This document shows positions 1-9,400 of a stretch of 21,458 nucleotides of DNA, piece by piece. A model generated the notes under the pieces. The model did not search any database. It was given only the letters and a program-made list of their open reading frames with translations, and was not told the origin of the DNA. This stretch comes from Phoronis australis (taxonomy: Eukaryota; Phoronida; Phoronidae). The stretch lies in assembly GCA_002633005.1 (NCBI GenBank), contig NMRA01000013.1, forward strand, positions 2,031,711 through 2,053,168. Reading direction: 5' to 3'. The position numbers and the translations under genes were made by a program. Every line of letters begins with the position of its first letter. Position 1 is the stretch's first letter.

Positions 1-27
1 AAAAAAAAAAAAAAAAAAAAAAAAAAA
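1..27. repeat. Poly(A) tract at window edge
   Basis: Twenty-seven consecutive A residues open the window. It could be the tail of a retroelement lying to the left, or simple low-complexity sequence; the left context is not visible. Confidence 0.9.
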
Positions 28-46
28 CTTGCTGTCAGAGCAACAT

Positions 47-71
47 ACTTGGCGGAAGAATTCCGCCAAGT
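47..71. repeat. Perfect short hairpin
   Basis: ACTTGGCGGAA, a 3-base loop GAA, then TTCCGCCAAGT form a perfect 11-bp stem. It lies downstream of the minus-strand gene's stop codon, about 360 bases past it. No run of T (minus strand) makes it look like a terminator, which would not be expected in an animal gene anyway. It may be a fragment of an inverted-repeat element. Confidence 0.6.
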
Positions 72-261
72 AAAAATATAGAAAAATCCAACCAGAAACA
101 GCAGAGCCATGACCACACAACCAAAAAAATTGGAAAGTGGCCTCCACAGCGTCATCTTGTTTCTAATTGTAACCAAAAACAATATGCTTCGAACCATTCA
201 CAAAACACACGTTGTGTGTAAATTTCACGTCCATCCAATAAGAACTGCGATCAAAGTGAAC

Positions 262-262
262 A

Positions 263-294
<32 letters not shown>

Positions 295-296
295 AA
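262..296. repeat. (GAAA)n microsatellite
   Basis: About eight uninterrupted GAAA units. They lie 3' of the minus-strand gene. The open frame across them (Lys/Glu/Arg rich) is an artefact of the repeat. Confidence 0.9.
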
Positions 297-431
297 CAAC
301 TTTATGACAAAGCAATATACTTGGACAAATTTCATTTCTGCTTGCAAAAACAATTTTTAGAACAAAACGAGACTTTCAGAATTTCATTTTCACACCAGTG
401 AACTGCTTTTACATCTGATCCAACAATTCCT

Positions 432-551
432 CTACTGACCTTTGACCTGATGTCCTCCAATGACCTCATTCAGCACATCAGTGATGTTCTCAGCTTTGGC
501 TGCATCAAGCTGTTTTTGGTACCGTTTGGCCAACTCTGCCGTCTCCATGTC
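432..551 (-). CDS. Last exon of SAM-domain gene
   Basis: Acceptor ctttgtttcag, then DMETAELAKRYQKQLDAAKA and onward to IGGHQVKGQ, ending at TAG (432-434). It starts in phase 0 to match exon 5. It continues the helical C-terminus. Confidence 0.8.
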   Translation of the reverse strand, partial: DMETAELAKRYQKQLDAAKAENITDVLNEVIGGHQVKGQ

Positions 552-3500
552 CTGAAACAAAGAGGTAAACAGGAGTTTTAGCTCAACCATGCATAGGAAT
601 TTTGTGTGATTTTTAAATATTTTCAAAGAGGAGTAAGGTTGATATGCGACTCTAAATTCGAGGCGTCAAGAACTGTGCCAAAGATGGTCCAGCTATGGAA
701 AATGTCCCTACCAAAGCTTCCGCTAGTCTTGCAGTATGCCTAGCTGCCAGTTCATCTCGCATCTTTCTCTTGGCATCTGCAGCCACTCGATTTCGCTTCT
801 TCTGAATTTCCTGCTTCTTTTTGTGAAGAGCAGCTTTTCTTACGGCTGCTTCAATACCTGACGGGAATAGAGTGCAAAAGAAATTACATAATTAAAACCA
901 GGCAGGAAATACTAAAAAATTGGACAAATGACTGGTGAAATCCACTTGAACTCTTCTCACCGTACTAGTATAAGGTACTAGATAATACAGACATAAAGTG
1001 TCACTTTCTGATTATTGAAACTTCTTTACTTGTCTCAATCATGAAAATGAAAAAATATTCTCAAGCAGAGATTTAAATGCACTTTGAGTCAGAGTGCAAA
1101 ATATATAAGAACATGTGGAACTACAATGGCACGAAATCAAGGCTAGAAAAGTGGTCCACAGATATTGCAGCATTGCAAGTAAATAAGGATTCGAATGTCG
1201 CTGTGTAATCTGAGACAGCCCTACTGCCACTGCTTGTAAAGGGGGATGCAGACAATAACCAACTATGCTATTTCTTGGTCATATCTTACCTGTCAACTCA
1301 TCTCGTGATGACCAGACATTAGCTTTCTTAAGGCCACCAGTTTTATCCCTCTTTTTTAAATTTTCAATATTCGAAGTTTTCTGATTTCCATTGCTTCCAG
1401 ATTTCATCGTTTGACAGATCAACTGCTGAGAGGACTTTGTTTTCTTAGTCCCCACGTGAGATTTCGACTCATTCAACCTTTTCCCATTATCACGCGACAT
1501 CACTTTTCTGCAATCAATTTTGTCAGACGGCTTGGCACACGCTCTTGGTGTGATTTTGCCTTTCACTCGGGCCGTCAAAATCTGCATATTAAGATCCTCC
1601 CCGCGTAGTTCTGAGATTGCAAACAGAAGCTTGCTTATCGAACCAACTGCAGTCACTCCCATACTCTTAAGCTGTTCTTCAGACAAAAGCTTGACAGTTT
1701 CTAAATCCAGCTCGTGGTCAGCAAACATCTTGATGTACTTCTCGACATTACCTAGGTGTAATGTTCGTAGCCACGCCGCAACCTCTGGGTCGCCGTGGCT
1801 ACAACCTTTGCCTTCTGACCTCTGCCACAAAGGAGGCACAGCTATACTCCCCGGTGATATATTCTCCTCTGCCTGTTCTGCCTGCTCAACAACACACATC
1901 TTTTCCCTGGAAATGCCAACAGCAGGAATGTCCTCCCCACATTCCATACCACCAGAAACAAAACTATCCTGTCCCATAATGGCAAGTGAATCTCCTGCAT
2001 GACCACGCCCTTGTAGGCCAACTGTACCACCTGCATTCGGCTGTTTATCCAAGCCAATCTCTTTGGCCAACTTTTCAAAGATTCTTTTCTTCTTAGAAGC
2101 AACACGCTCAGTTTCAGAAGTCAGTGTTGATCCCTTGTTCCACGGATGGCAACTATTCGTTTTGTCATATTTTGCGGAAACCTTCCACTTTTTAGTACCA
2201 CTGAAGTGTTGTAATGTTGGATCTGAAAATTAAGAACAAAAAGTTAACTTTAATAATATACAACTCAGATAAGACATTACTGTGATCACTTTCTAGACAG
2301 TTCAGAAGGTGCTTCATGACAATCTATATGCGGCAAACAAAAAACATTGTTCTAACAAAATTTATTTAATGGTCAATCTAAAACTTTTCGATAAGTGACA
2401 AGATATTGCCAATGCTCATCCTAGTACATATTTTTTTCAAAAAAAAAAAAATAACCAAGTTTACTAATCAATATACACATAAGCATGTATCTTTTACTTT
2501 CATTTTTAAGTACAGAATTTAATAAAACAACAAATACACATCAGTCATCCCTATTTCTGATTTTAGTTTGTGAGCGAGGTACACAAAAACTGTCAGGACG
2601 GCAAGACTTTGCTTAACAAAGTATACGGTCCTGTGTATGTCATAATATTCATCTGATAATATTCAAATATTGATCAATAGAATGATTTGCTATTTTGCCT
2701 CAGACATACACCGAAAATCTGGATGCCAGTGCTCTAACAAGAAACACAATTCAAACACAACAACCTGAATTACAAATTTTTATTACAACTTCATAAACTA
2801 AACTAGCCTGTTATTCCACAAGATTGCTAACATGGCGAAATCTAACCAATTTCCGACAAAAGTAACAGTCAAAAGTAGGCCTGCCCTTTCTTCATTTTCA
2901 AGGTCATCTAGCATTGTTGCAAATGCACAAAATTTTTCAAAGTATTTTCTGATGATGGTAATGGTACAGAACTTATTTCATGCTTCATACTTTTGACGAA
3001 AAAATGAGAAAATTTCACTTGTCTGCCATATCGTGTCCTGAATTGGTGAGATTTTACCGTAGTCATATTATACCGCACTTGCTTATTATACCTGATCACA
3101 AATCAGAAGAACCTTCCTTTTCGAAAAAATGCAAATCAATTCATGATCAACAACTCACCATGGGTGCTGCCTCCTGGCGACAGTTGTTTTACTGAGTTGT
3201 ACCCCAACAGTTTACCAGTCGCCCCATGTTCCCAGTGTGAACCACCAATTTCCTGCCTGAAACAAATAATCTAAGATCTCATTTCAAGCAACTTCAAAGT
3301 TACAATCAAAAGCAAGAAATGTGTGAATAGATCAAAAAGGTAGAGTTAACAGATTAGTCATACCAAAATGACTAACAAACATGTAAGTAAACAAAGCAAA
3401 AATGCATGATCCATAATCAATTTAAATGTTTCAATAATGAAGGTTTGAGGCTAGCTAACAGTCTCAGAACATTATAAATGACATTCCATGGTTTAGAATT

Positions 3501-5833
3501 CCCACTCTCACAGTTATGACGGACCTTATTTCTAATATTAAGCCCGATTATCTAGCCAAGTGGCTAAAAAACTACACATTTTCTGAAACTAGAAAGTCTG
3601 TAGAATGTGATCTTTGACTTCATACCAATCACATAATTTGGTCATGTGACCATGTCTTTTTAGTAAAACTGATAAGAAAAGAAAGGCACATTATCAGTAT
3701 CAATAACATGATCAATTTTACATATATATGCTACAGTTTTCCAAAACAACATTTCGTTTTATGCAACTTAAGACGTTTTCATAAAAATCCTAAAGTCTCT
3801 GCAAGCAAAACTGGAAATAGAGCATAAAACCTAGCATGTGAAAATCTAATATAATAACCATTTGTGAGACATGATGTTCCAAAGTTAGCCAAACTGGACG
3901 TTTTTCGAGTGTCCCACATAACTGTACGGAACATTTTCCATGCTAAATCGTACAAAACGGTAATTCTTCATAACCCTTCTCAAATTTTTGCCTCACAAAA
4001 TGTCTCACGTATCTCATATTATTTACATCAACCACAACTGCGATCAGTTTCAATATAATAATCAACCTTCCCCTTTCATTTACCGCACAGCTATTTTTAT
4101 CAACAGTTTGAGTTTCTCACCAATGCAATTCTTTTAACACAAACATTACATTCTTCCAATTCTTTTCTCATGAACCTTTGTTTAGTTGTAGCTAGACAAA
4201 GAATGCCAAGACAGATTTTCTTCATATAGAGAAAGCATGCACCACACAACCTAAATTGAAGCAAGAGCAACTGACGTGTCCTCCTTTCAGAGTGAAAAGA
4301 ACAGCAGTTCAGGAGTAGCGAACCATGTCCACAAGAACAGATTTGAGGAACATGAGAAAACAAATCTACCTTTTGAGAACAGAATTGTGTTCATGATAAT
4401 ACAGGTGAAATGCTTCAGATGCCTTTAAGGCTAATTTCGTGCATTGTAAGAACACCTGTGCAGACCATGAAGGAGCAAGACTGTGTCCTTGATGGTCTTG
4501 ATGGTTACCTGAGTAGACCTCGCACACCTGTCTGGTCAGTGGTGACCTCACTGCGTAGCTGCAAAGCCTCTTCCAGCTTCTCTACATCTCTCTGAAGCTT
4601 TATGTTCTCTTCTGTGAACTGTTTTAACCTGCAAACAAGCATTGAAAGATTAAAATGACTGAGATGACTGTAGTAATTGTCGAGACAAATCAATTCCCAA
4701 CCAGGAATCAGATATCATTTTAATTAAATAATGAACACAGTGGTCATTAAACTTGAAACGAGTTGAGCCTGGATCGACATGGCTGAGTGCGAGTTAGGCA
4801 GGATAAGGCCAGAGTCAGGGACTACAACAAAACAGCTAGAGGCCAGATAGCAACCAGACAGTGACCACCATCTCTAGCTGGCTCGGTAGCGACGGTGTAG
4901 CTCCATAGACATTTTTCGGCAAAACATGGCTCACACTGACTAAGCCACCAAGTCGTGTTGTTATAAATACCCTGTGCACATAGAGGGACACCTTAGGAGG
5001 CCGCCGATGTCTTTAATTCCTTCAAACACAAACAAGCATATCCTTATCAAACTTTTTCTTTGAGCTTTTGAGCAGTCCCTCGTTCAGTTCCCAAAATCAG
5101 TAACTGCCATTTTTACACGGCGCACGCCAGGGAATATGACATCATACCACCGGCAATAGGCATTGTTAAAATTGTCCAGTTAACGATTTTGTTAATTGAA
5201 TGAAGGACTTCTACTCCTCGAAGAAAGTTTGGTAACAGGAGTATTTGTTTGGATTAGGAGAAATTAAAGACATCGACTGCCTCCAAGGTGTCCCTCTATG
5301 CAAATAAGATATCTATAAAAACGTGACTTTAATGTTTTAGTCAGTGCGTGATATAATTTGCAGAAAAGCTTCCAGCGTATGAAGCTGCTACAGGAGCTAC
5401 ACCGTCTTTATTTTGGAAGTCGGCCATTTTGTTTTTGGATGGGTCATTTTCAATCATTTCAATGTCCCAAGTTCCATTTCCAAAATTTTTATTAGTTAAA
5501 CTCCACATTCTTAAGCCACCAAAAGTAAAGTAACAGATTCTCAAATAAACGTTCTAAACGTACAATAAATGAGTCTGACCTCTCTGCCCACTAAAGTGTG
5601 AAATTCCACCTTTGAATGAAGGTCCAGGTTCAAAAACCTGAGAAAAGTTATCATACAATTCCAACTTCTTTCCATTTCAAAAACAAAATGAAAAATATTT
5701 GCATGCCTTTCTTGCACCTTGGTTGTTATAGAAGTCATATTAAAGAACACTGCAACTTAATACACCAAGCATATGGTGTTTTAAAATACTTGAATTTATG
5801 AACCACGATAACCACGTTCAACTTGGCCGCCAT
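432..5833 (-). CDS. SAM-domain coiled-coil protein (six exons, 494 aa model)
   Basis: Minus-strand exons in transcript order: 5833-5766 (tentative), 4628-4509, 3256-3159, 2222-1290, 857-712, 551-432. All borders are GT-AG and the phases join cleanly (2, 2, 1, 1, 0), giving 1485 bases with the stop. Residues about 23-50 are a heptad-like coiled coil (LKQFTEENIKLQRDVEKLEE). Residues 96-240 are a polar, low-complexity linker. Residues about 243-303 form a SAM domain, starting VAAWLRTLHLGN and ending SISKLLFAISELRG. Residues 408-494 are strongly basic and helical (KKKQEIQKKRNR, AADAKRKMRDEL), ending VIGGHQVKGQ. SAM domains mediate protein oligomerisation, so a scaffold role is plausible but inferred. 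I do not recognise an orthologue. Exons 2-6 are well supported; exon 1 is not. No canonical AATAAA was seen (as TTTATT) in the 431 bases downstream. The gene is head to head with the CBM-TIR gene. Confidence 0.75.
712..857 (-). CDS. Exon 5 of SAM-domain gene (basic helix)
   Basis: Acceptor attcccgtcag, 146 bases, donor GTAGGG. It encodes IEAAVRKAALHKKKQEIQKK and onward to RHTARLAEAL, a highly charged, probably continuous helix. Phase 1 in, phase 0 out. The Lys/Arg density would also suit nucleic-acid, microtubule or nuclear-import contacts, but no specific motif decides this. Confidence 0.8.
858..1289 (-). other. Intron 4 of SAM-domain gene, no feature seen
   Basis: A 432-base intron between exons 4 and 5 with good GT-AG borders. 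Short open frames here do not show protein-like composition. No repeat was recognised. Confidence 0.7.
1290..2222 (-). CDS. Exon 4 of SAM-domain gene (SAM domain)
   Basis: A single 933-base exon, acceptor attttcag and donor GTAAGA, open throughout for 311 residues (96-406). It begins DPTLQHFSGTKKWKVSAKYD. A basic stretch ASKKKRIFEKLAKE follows, then a Gly/Glu-rich low-complexity linker. The SAM domain lies at residues about 243-303 (exon bases roughly 1602-1783). Its five-helix pattern is visible: AAWLRTL helix 1, VEKYIKMFADHELD, LETVKLLSEEQLKSMGV, and the C-terminal helix ISKLLFAISELR. The remainder is Ser/Lys-rich and probably disordered. Confidence 0.85.
2223..3158 (-). other. Intron 3 of SAM-domain gene
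   Basis: AT-rich intron of 936 bases. The only structure noticed is an interrupted hairpin at 2594-2633: CAGGAC pairs with GTCCTG, and inside it ACTTTG pairs with CAAAGT around a CTTAA loop. Confidence 0.65.
3159..3256 (-). CDS. Exon 3 of SAM-domain gene
   Basis: Acceptor ttatttgtttcag, 98 bases, donor GTGAGT. It encodes QEIGGSHWEHGATGKLLGYN and onward to SPGGSTH, in a polar linker. Phase 2 in and phase 1 out match both neighbours. Confidence 0.75.
3520..3730. repeat. Diverged dispersed repeat, copy A
   Basis: Lies in intron 2 of the SAM-domain gene (3257-4508). Blocks such as CTGTAGAATGTGATCTTTGA and an AAAACTAC segment recur in order near 9185-9375 with CTTGTAGAATTTGATTTTTG. A shared later block resembles GTCTTTTnAGTAA. 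The family is unknown and no ends were defined. The rest of the intron shows nothing else recognisable. Confidence 0.45.
4509..4628 (-). CDS. Exon 2 of SAM-domain gene (coiled coil)
   Basis: Acceptor ttgtttgcag, then 120 bases, donor GTAACC. It encodes about 40 residues, starting LKQFTEENIKLQRDVEKLEE and ending GVRGLLR. The first half has regular leucine/isoleucine spacing typical of a coiled coil. It enters and leaves in phase 2, joining QEIGGSHW of the next exon. Confidence 0.75.
4891..5406. repeat. 516-bp imperfect palindrome (foldback / MITE-like)
   Basis: The outer ends are GACGGTGTAGCTCC (4891-4904) and its exact reverse complement (5393-5406). A second block, CATAGAGGGACACCTT near 4979, pairs with AAGGTGTCCCTCTATG near 5285. 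Similarity between the arms continues almost to the centre near 5150, including CTTTAATT against AATTAAAG and CACTGACTAA against TTAGTCAGTG. The element lies in intron 1 of the SAM-domain gene if exon 1 is right. No coding capacity and no clear target-site duplication were seen. Confidence 0.75.
5766..5833 (-). CDS. Tentative exon 1 of SAM-domain gene
   Basis: ATG at 5833-5831 begins MAAKLNV. The start codon lies in ATGGCGGCC, which also matches the YY1 core often seen at animal start sites. The exon ends in TG before a GTGTAT donor, giving phase 2. That is exactly the phase the next exon needs, and the junction codon becomes TGG (Trp). Sixty-eight bases encode 22 residues plus two bases. The donor is weak, the base at -3 is T, and nothing in the 22 residues is diagnostic. 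The true first exon could be elsewhere between 4629 and about 6080. Confidence 0.4.
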
Positions 5834-6289
5834 TGAGGAATTCATGAACTTCTTGGTTTCCGTGCACAGGAGAGTTACATTCAATATATTCTTGTACAAT
5901 AAATTGATGAATATTGGTAATAATAATAATATAGGATCTATTTAAAATTCAATGTGGAAACTTTGAATGTCAATCTTACGATACCATCAGTGAAAACGTT
6001 ATATTTGTACTATACAACTCACATCCGGGAAATTATTCAAGGCTGTGTTCCACAATTGCATGAGCTATCAAACAATATTACATCTCGCAAAATTTTGCGA
6101 GACTTTGACATACATTTACAGATAAACACGTGATCAGATAAAAATTTCTCGCGAGTGTCGTGGGTCTTCGGATCTCATACCATGTGTAAACGTTGCCGAG
6201 GCACCGACAACTTTTATCTCTTCATCTCTCGTTCAATCTCAAGCGGTTCAGGATGCACTGTACTAGTTCTTGTTCAACTGGAATTTGCA
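5834..6289. promoter_or_regulatory. Bidirectional promoter region between the two genes
   Basis: The start codons face away from each other about 456 bases apart, so the two genes probably share control sequence. Visible elements are a 20-bp palindrome (6083-6102), CTCGCGAG (6148-6155, nine of ten bases of TCTCGCGAGA) and ATGGCGGC at the minus-gene start. No convincing TATA box is placed for either gene. Function as a promoter is inferred from gene layout. Confidence 0.5.
6083..6102. promoter_or_regulatory. Perfect 20-bp palindrome TCTCGC-A4T4-GCGAGA
   Basis: TCTCGC, then AAAATTTT, then GCGAGA: every base pairs with its mirror. TCTCGCGAGA is a known vertebrate core-promoter element, and here its two halves are separated by eight A/T bases. 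About 45 bases on, CTCGCGAG (6148-6155) gives the unspaced form. A dimeric factor site is plausible but inferred. Confidence 0.55.
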
Positions 6290-6488
6290 ATGACTGAAAC
6301 TGTCAATATAATCAAAAATCCTGACTTCGACGAGTGGGATGGATCATCCTTCTTGTCGTGGTACGGATTTGGATGGTGTGAATTGCGGCGCGGGACAAAA
6401 TGTCAAGGAAAGAAGTCGTGTGAAGCAATCAACCGTAAACATGTGTATTCGGGCATGGCGCAGGATTTGGCTGATTCTTTGGAGCTCG
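6290..6488 (+). CDS. Exon 1 of CBM-TIR gene (CBM 1, first third)
   Basis: Begins MTETVNIIKNPDFDEWDG, so the CBM fold starts within ten residues of the Met. It ends with VYSGMAQDLADSLEL before donor GTATTG, phase 1. G at -3 gives ATG 6290 fair context. An in-frame ATG at 6182 has A at -3 and would add 36 residues, including a short hydrophobic run TVLVLVQLEFA. I prefer 6290 because the domain begins there, but the choice is not secure. The open frame reaching 6155 begins with GTG and is not a start. Confidence 0.75.
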
Positions 6489-9400
6489 GTATTGCTATTT
6501 TGAGTTGTTGATTGTAATCAGAAAATTGTAAAATATGCATCTGTTTTGTTACTTTCACATTTTAAAGTTATTCAATCAAGGAGCGAGGGGAAAGCCAGGG
6601 AGAGAAATGATAGCATTGGTACAAAGCCGTATACGACATTCTTCATTCATAGTTCATACAGCTAGCTGGCTGGCAATAGGAGAGAGAATGCGTGCGGGCA
6701 GGTATACATGTATGTCCATGCACGAGGTGAAGCTAAGGTGGATGTATAGGCCTACTCTACATCGTCAGATCATGAGTACATGTCACTTAGATGGACTACT
6801 TTTGATGACCAAAATTCGTAAGGGTACCTTTTATGCAATTCCCTGAAACCGATCCTGCTTTGAATCGCATTAAACATTCTTCAAAAAAGTTCCTTTTCCT
6901 ACCTATCAGATTCTTAGTATAGTCACTGCATGTTTGCATAAATGTATTTGTCTCTTTTTGAATGTACAAAAGAGTTGGGACTTTCACGAAAATTTAGGTG
7001 TTTCGGGAATGGAAATCTACAGAATGGTCAGGATTTTTTCAGGGAAACCCTATACAAAAGATTCCGGTTCAAATGCATGTAGAAGGCTACCCAGCCCTAA
7101 TTTTCCAGCAGCACCCTTGGTCACTAACGTACCCCAGGGAGGGATGGTACACTTACCGTATATAAATACAATATCAGAGCATGTGGAAATGAAGTCTTTA
7201 ACGAGAGTGGGCCAGTCGTTTGAGCTTTGAGAGAGCCAGGTTTAAACCCTGGCATAATTACTATCATAATTGCACAAACGCGTCTTTTTAATTCTCTGAG
7301 ATTGGACTCTGGTGGATGTATGCTAGGAAGAGAACATGAACCTGGAATTTGGAAGTGATTTCTAGAGTTATGGTCATATTTAAAAAATAGAACACAGATT
7401 TTTAGATGACACTGAAGCTGAGCAAAACATAAAAAGTGGGATTTTTCTGTGCATTAGCATTTTTTTTGCAAGAATGTTACCAACTAAAAAGTAGGATTGG
7501 ATTTTATAGCAAAGACTCTATTAATAATAACATGAAGCCGTCCTAGAAAGATATCAGAAAGTCAATGAGGACTTGTCATTTAAAATTGAAACAAAAATCA
7601 ACCGCCAATCACTAACTGATATTCTGATATCTGTGTTCAATTTAAAACTTATTTAATAAATCTGTGCTGTGAACTTAATTGTCACTTTTGTTGTCAATTT
7701 CAGGCAATCGCTATGAATTTTCGTCTCTTGTCAAACTGTCACCGACGGCAAATGAGGACAGAAGTGAAGTTGTCCGGCTTCAGTTCCAGTACAAGCTGTC
7801 TGACCAGTCAGAAATATGTTATTTGAAAATTGCAGAGAAGTAAGGCTTCTGCTGTGAATATTCTTTAATTTGTAATACTGTTCATTTGGGATGCCGGCCT
7901 GAAGTTTTCTGAACCATGAAGTTGAATGTGTAAGGAATTTTTTTAGAGTTGAAGCCCCAGCACTAACTTTGAAAACTATTGTCTTTGCTCTGTTTTGGAG
8001 TGGAACAATGTAATTTTTGTTTTTCTTAGCCTAGAGTAACTGCTAAAATGTTCCTATTACGTGATAAAACTATGCATGGACCAATTGAAATCCACTGATT
8101 GCTTCATTTGGAAATTCTACTGCTGAAAACTAGATTTACTTAAGTTTGTGTCTTTAGCCTCATATTTTATTAAAGGAATATGAGGGATTTAAGGCAGCTG
8201 AATAAATTTTGATTGAAACCATTCATGAAATTGATCTCAAATTTGAACTGATTTGAGGGCTTTGAACAAACTGACAGTTCATTATTGCTTGAGATGAGGC
8301 TCCACAAGTTGGCTTGTCATTTTATGCATCTACCATGGCCTTAAGGAATAACAAACTGTCAGGTATTTGCAAACCCAGCAACCACTTAAAATTTGAATAT
8401 CAATGTCATAACGGTTACTAGTCTAAATCAAAAATTCACTTCTTGGATCAGGAACACCTCGCCGTTGGGCTTGCTTTTAATAATGGCACCTCGTTTGGTT
8501 AAAGGTCACGAAAAAATGTCCTTGCTTGTAATATTCAATCAAAATCATCTGGCAGGTACTATGATGCTTGCGCTTTGCATTTAATTTTCATAAAATTCGT
8601 AAGTAATTTTAAATAGAGGTAAATAACGTTTGTTGCATTTTTCACAATAGTGCACATCAGATTTTCTAAGCTTGTTTGATTTTAGGTAAATTCAGTGGGT
8701 AGTTTTAACATTCATCTTATAGGAATTTGAATGCAATAGACTGGCGGAAACTCAGCGGCACTATTTCGCTGCCCCATGCAGGACCAGACTGCAGGCTGGA
8801 GTCTGCCATCTTACATTTTGGCAGTCCGTGTGTTGAGACAAACTTCATGGTGGCTTGTACGAATCTGACGTTAGTGCCAAGTAAGTAAAGGAGGCAGAGG
8901 CAATTTCTAATGCGTGGCTCATTATTCATCCATTGGACACAGTGTCTGGCAGAGAAGTGAATCTTCTTTACCCTAAATTTCTCACTAATTTTAAGAATTT
9001 TCTGCTTCTACTAGTGTTCTTCATGGAGATTGCATTGCACTGCTATTACTATACTACACTTGTCTAATTAGTTGCAAAGTAATGAACCTTTAGAAAATAG
9101 AAAAGCTGCAATTTTGTTGGTAGTAGTTCTGTGCTAAGTCATTGAGTTTGCAAAATGCAAAATCTCACTTTAAGGTTATGTAGGACCTTTTTCACAAACC
9201 TGCACATTTAGCCAAATATCTACAAAACTACTACTCAATAAAAGTATTATTTTCCGAGAGTAGAAGGCTTGTAGAATTTGATTTTTGACTTAATAACATC
9301 AGTCTGCCATTTTAAAATACTAAAATTGAAATTGTCTTTTAAGTAATATTGAACAAAAAGGAAGGTACATCCTTAGCAAAACAATGTTATCAGATAAAAG

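Noticed and set aside
109-360. 83-residue open frame on the plus strand
   Set aside because: Its middle is the GAAA microsatellite (Lys/Glu/Arg run), and the rest has no domain or splice context.
1411-2105. Several open frames over the SAM exon on both strands
   Set aside because: They are other-frame shadows of the 311-residue minus-strand exon, which joins neighbours in phase and holds the SAM domain.
4975-5304. A smaller 318-bp element with TGCACA/TGCAAA flanks as target duplication
   Set aside because: Inverted similarity continues outward to GACGGTGTAGCTCC at 4891 and 5406, so those flanks are inside the larger palindrome.
5341-5544. 67-residue minus-strand open frame
   Set aside because: It overlaps the right arm of the 516-bp palindrome and no exon phase links it to the SAM gene. 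It is not counted as an exon.
6535-7230. Open frames following exon 1 of the CBM-TIR gene
   Set aside because: They lie in intron 1 and part of the last overlaps a SINE. No protein-like features.
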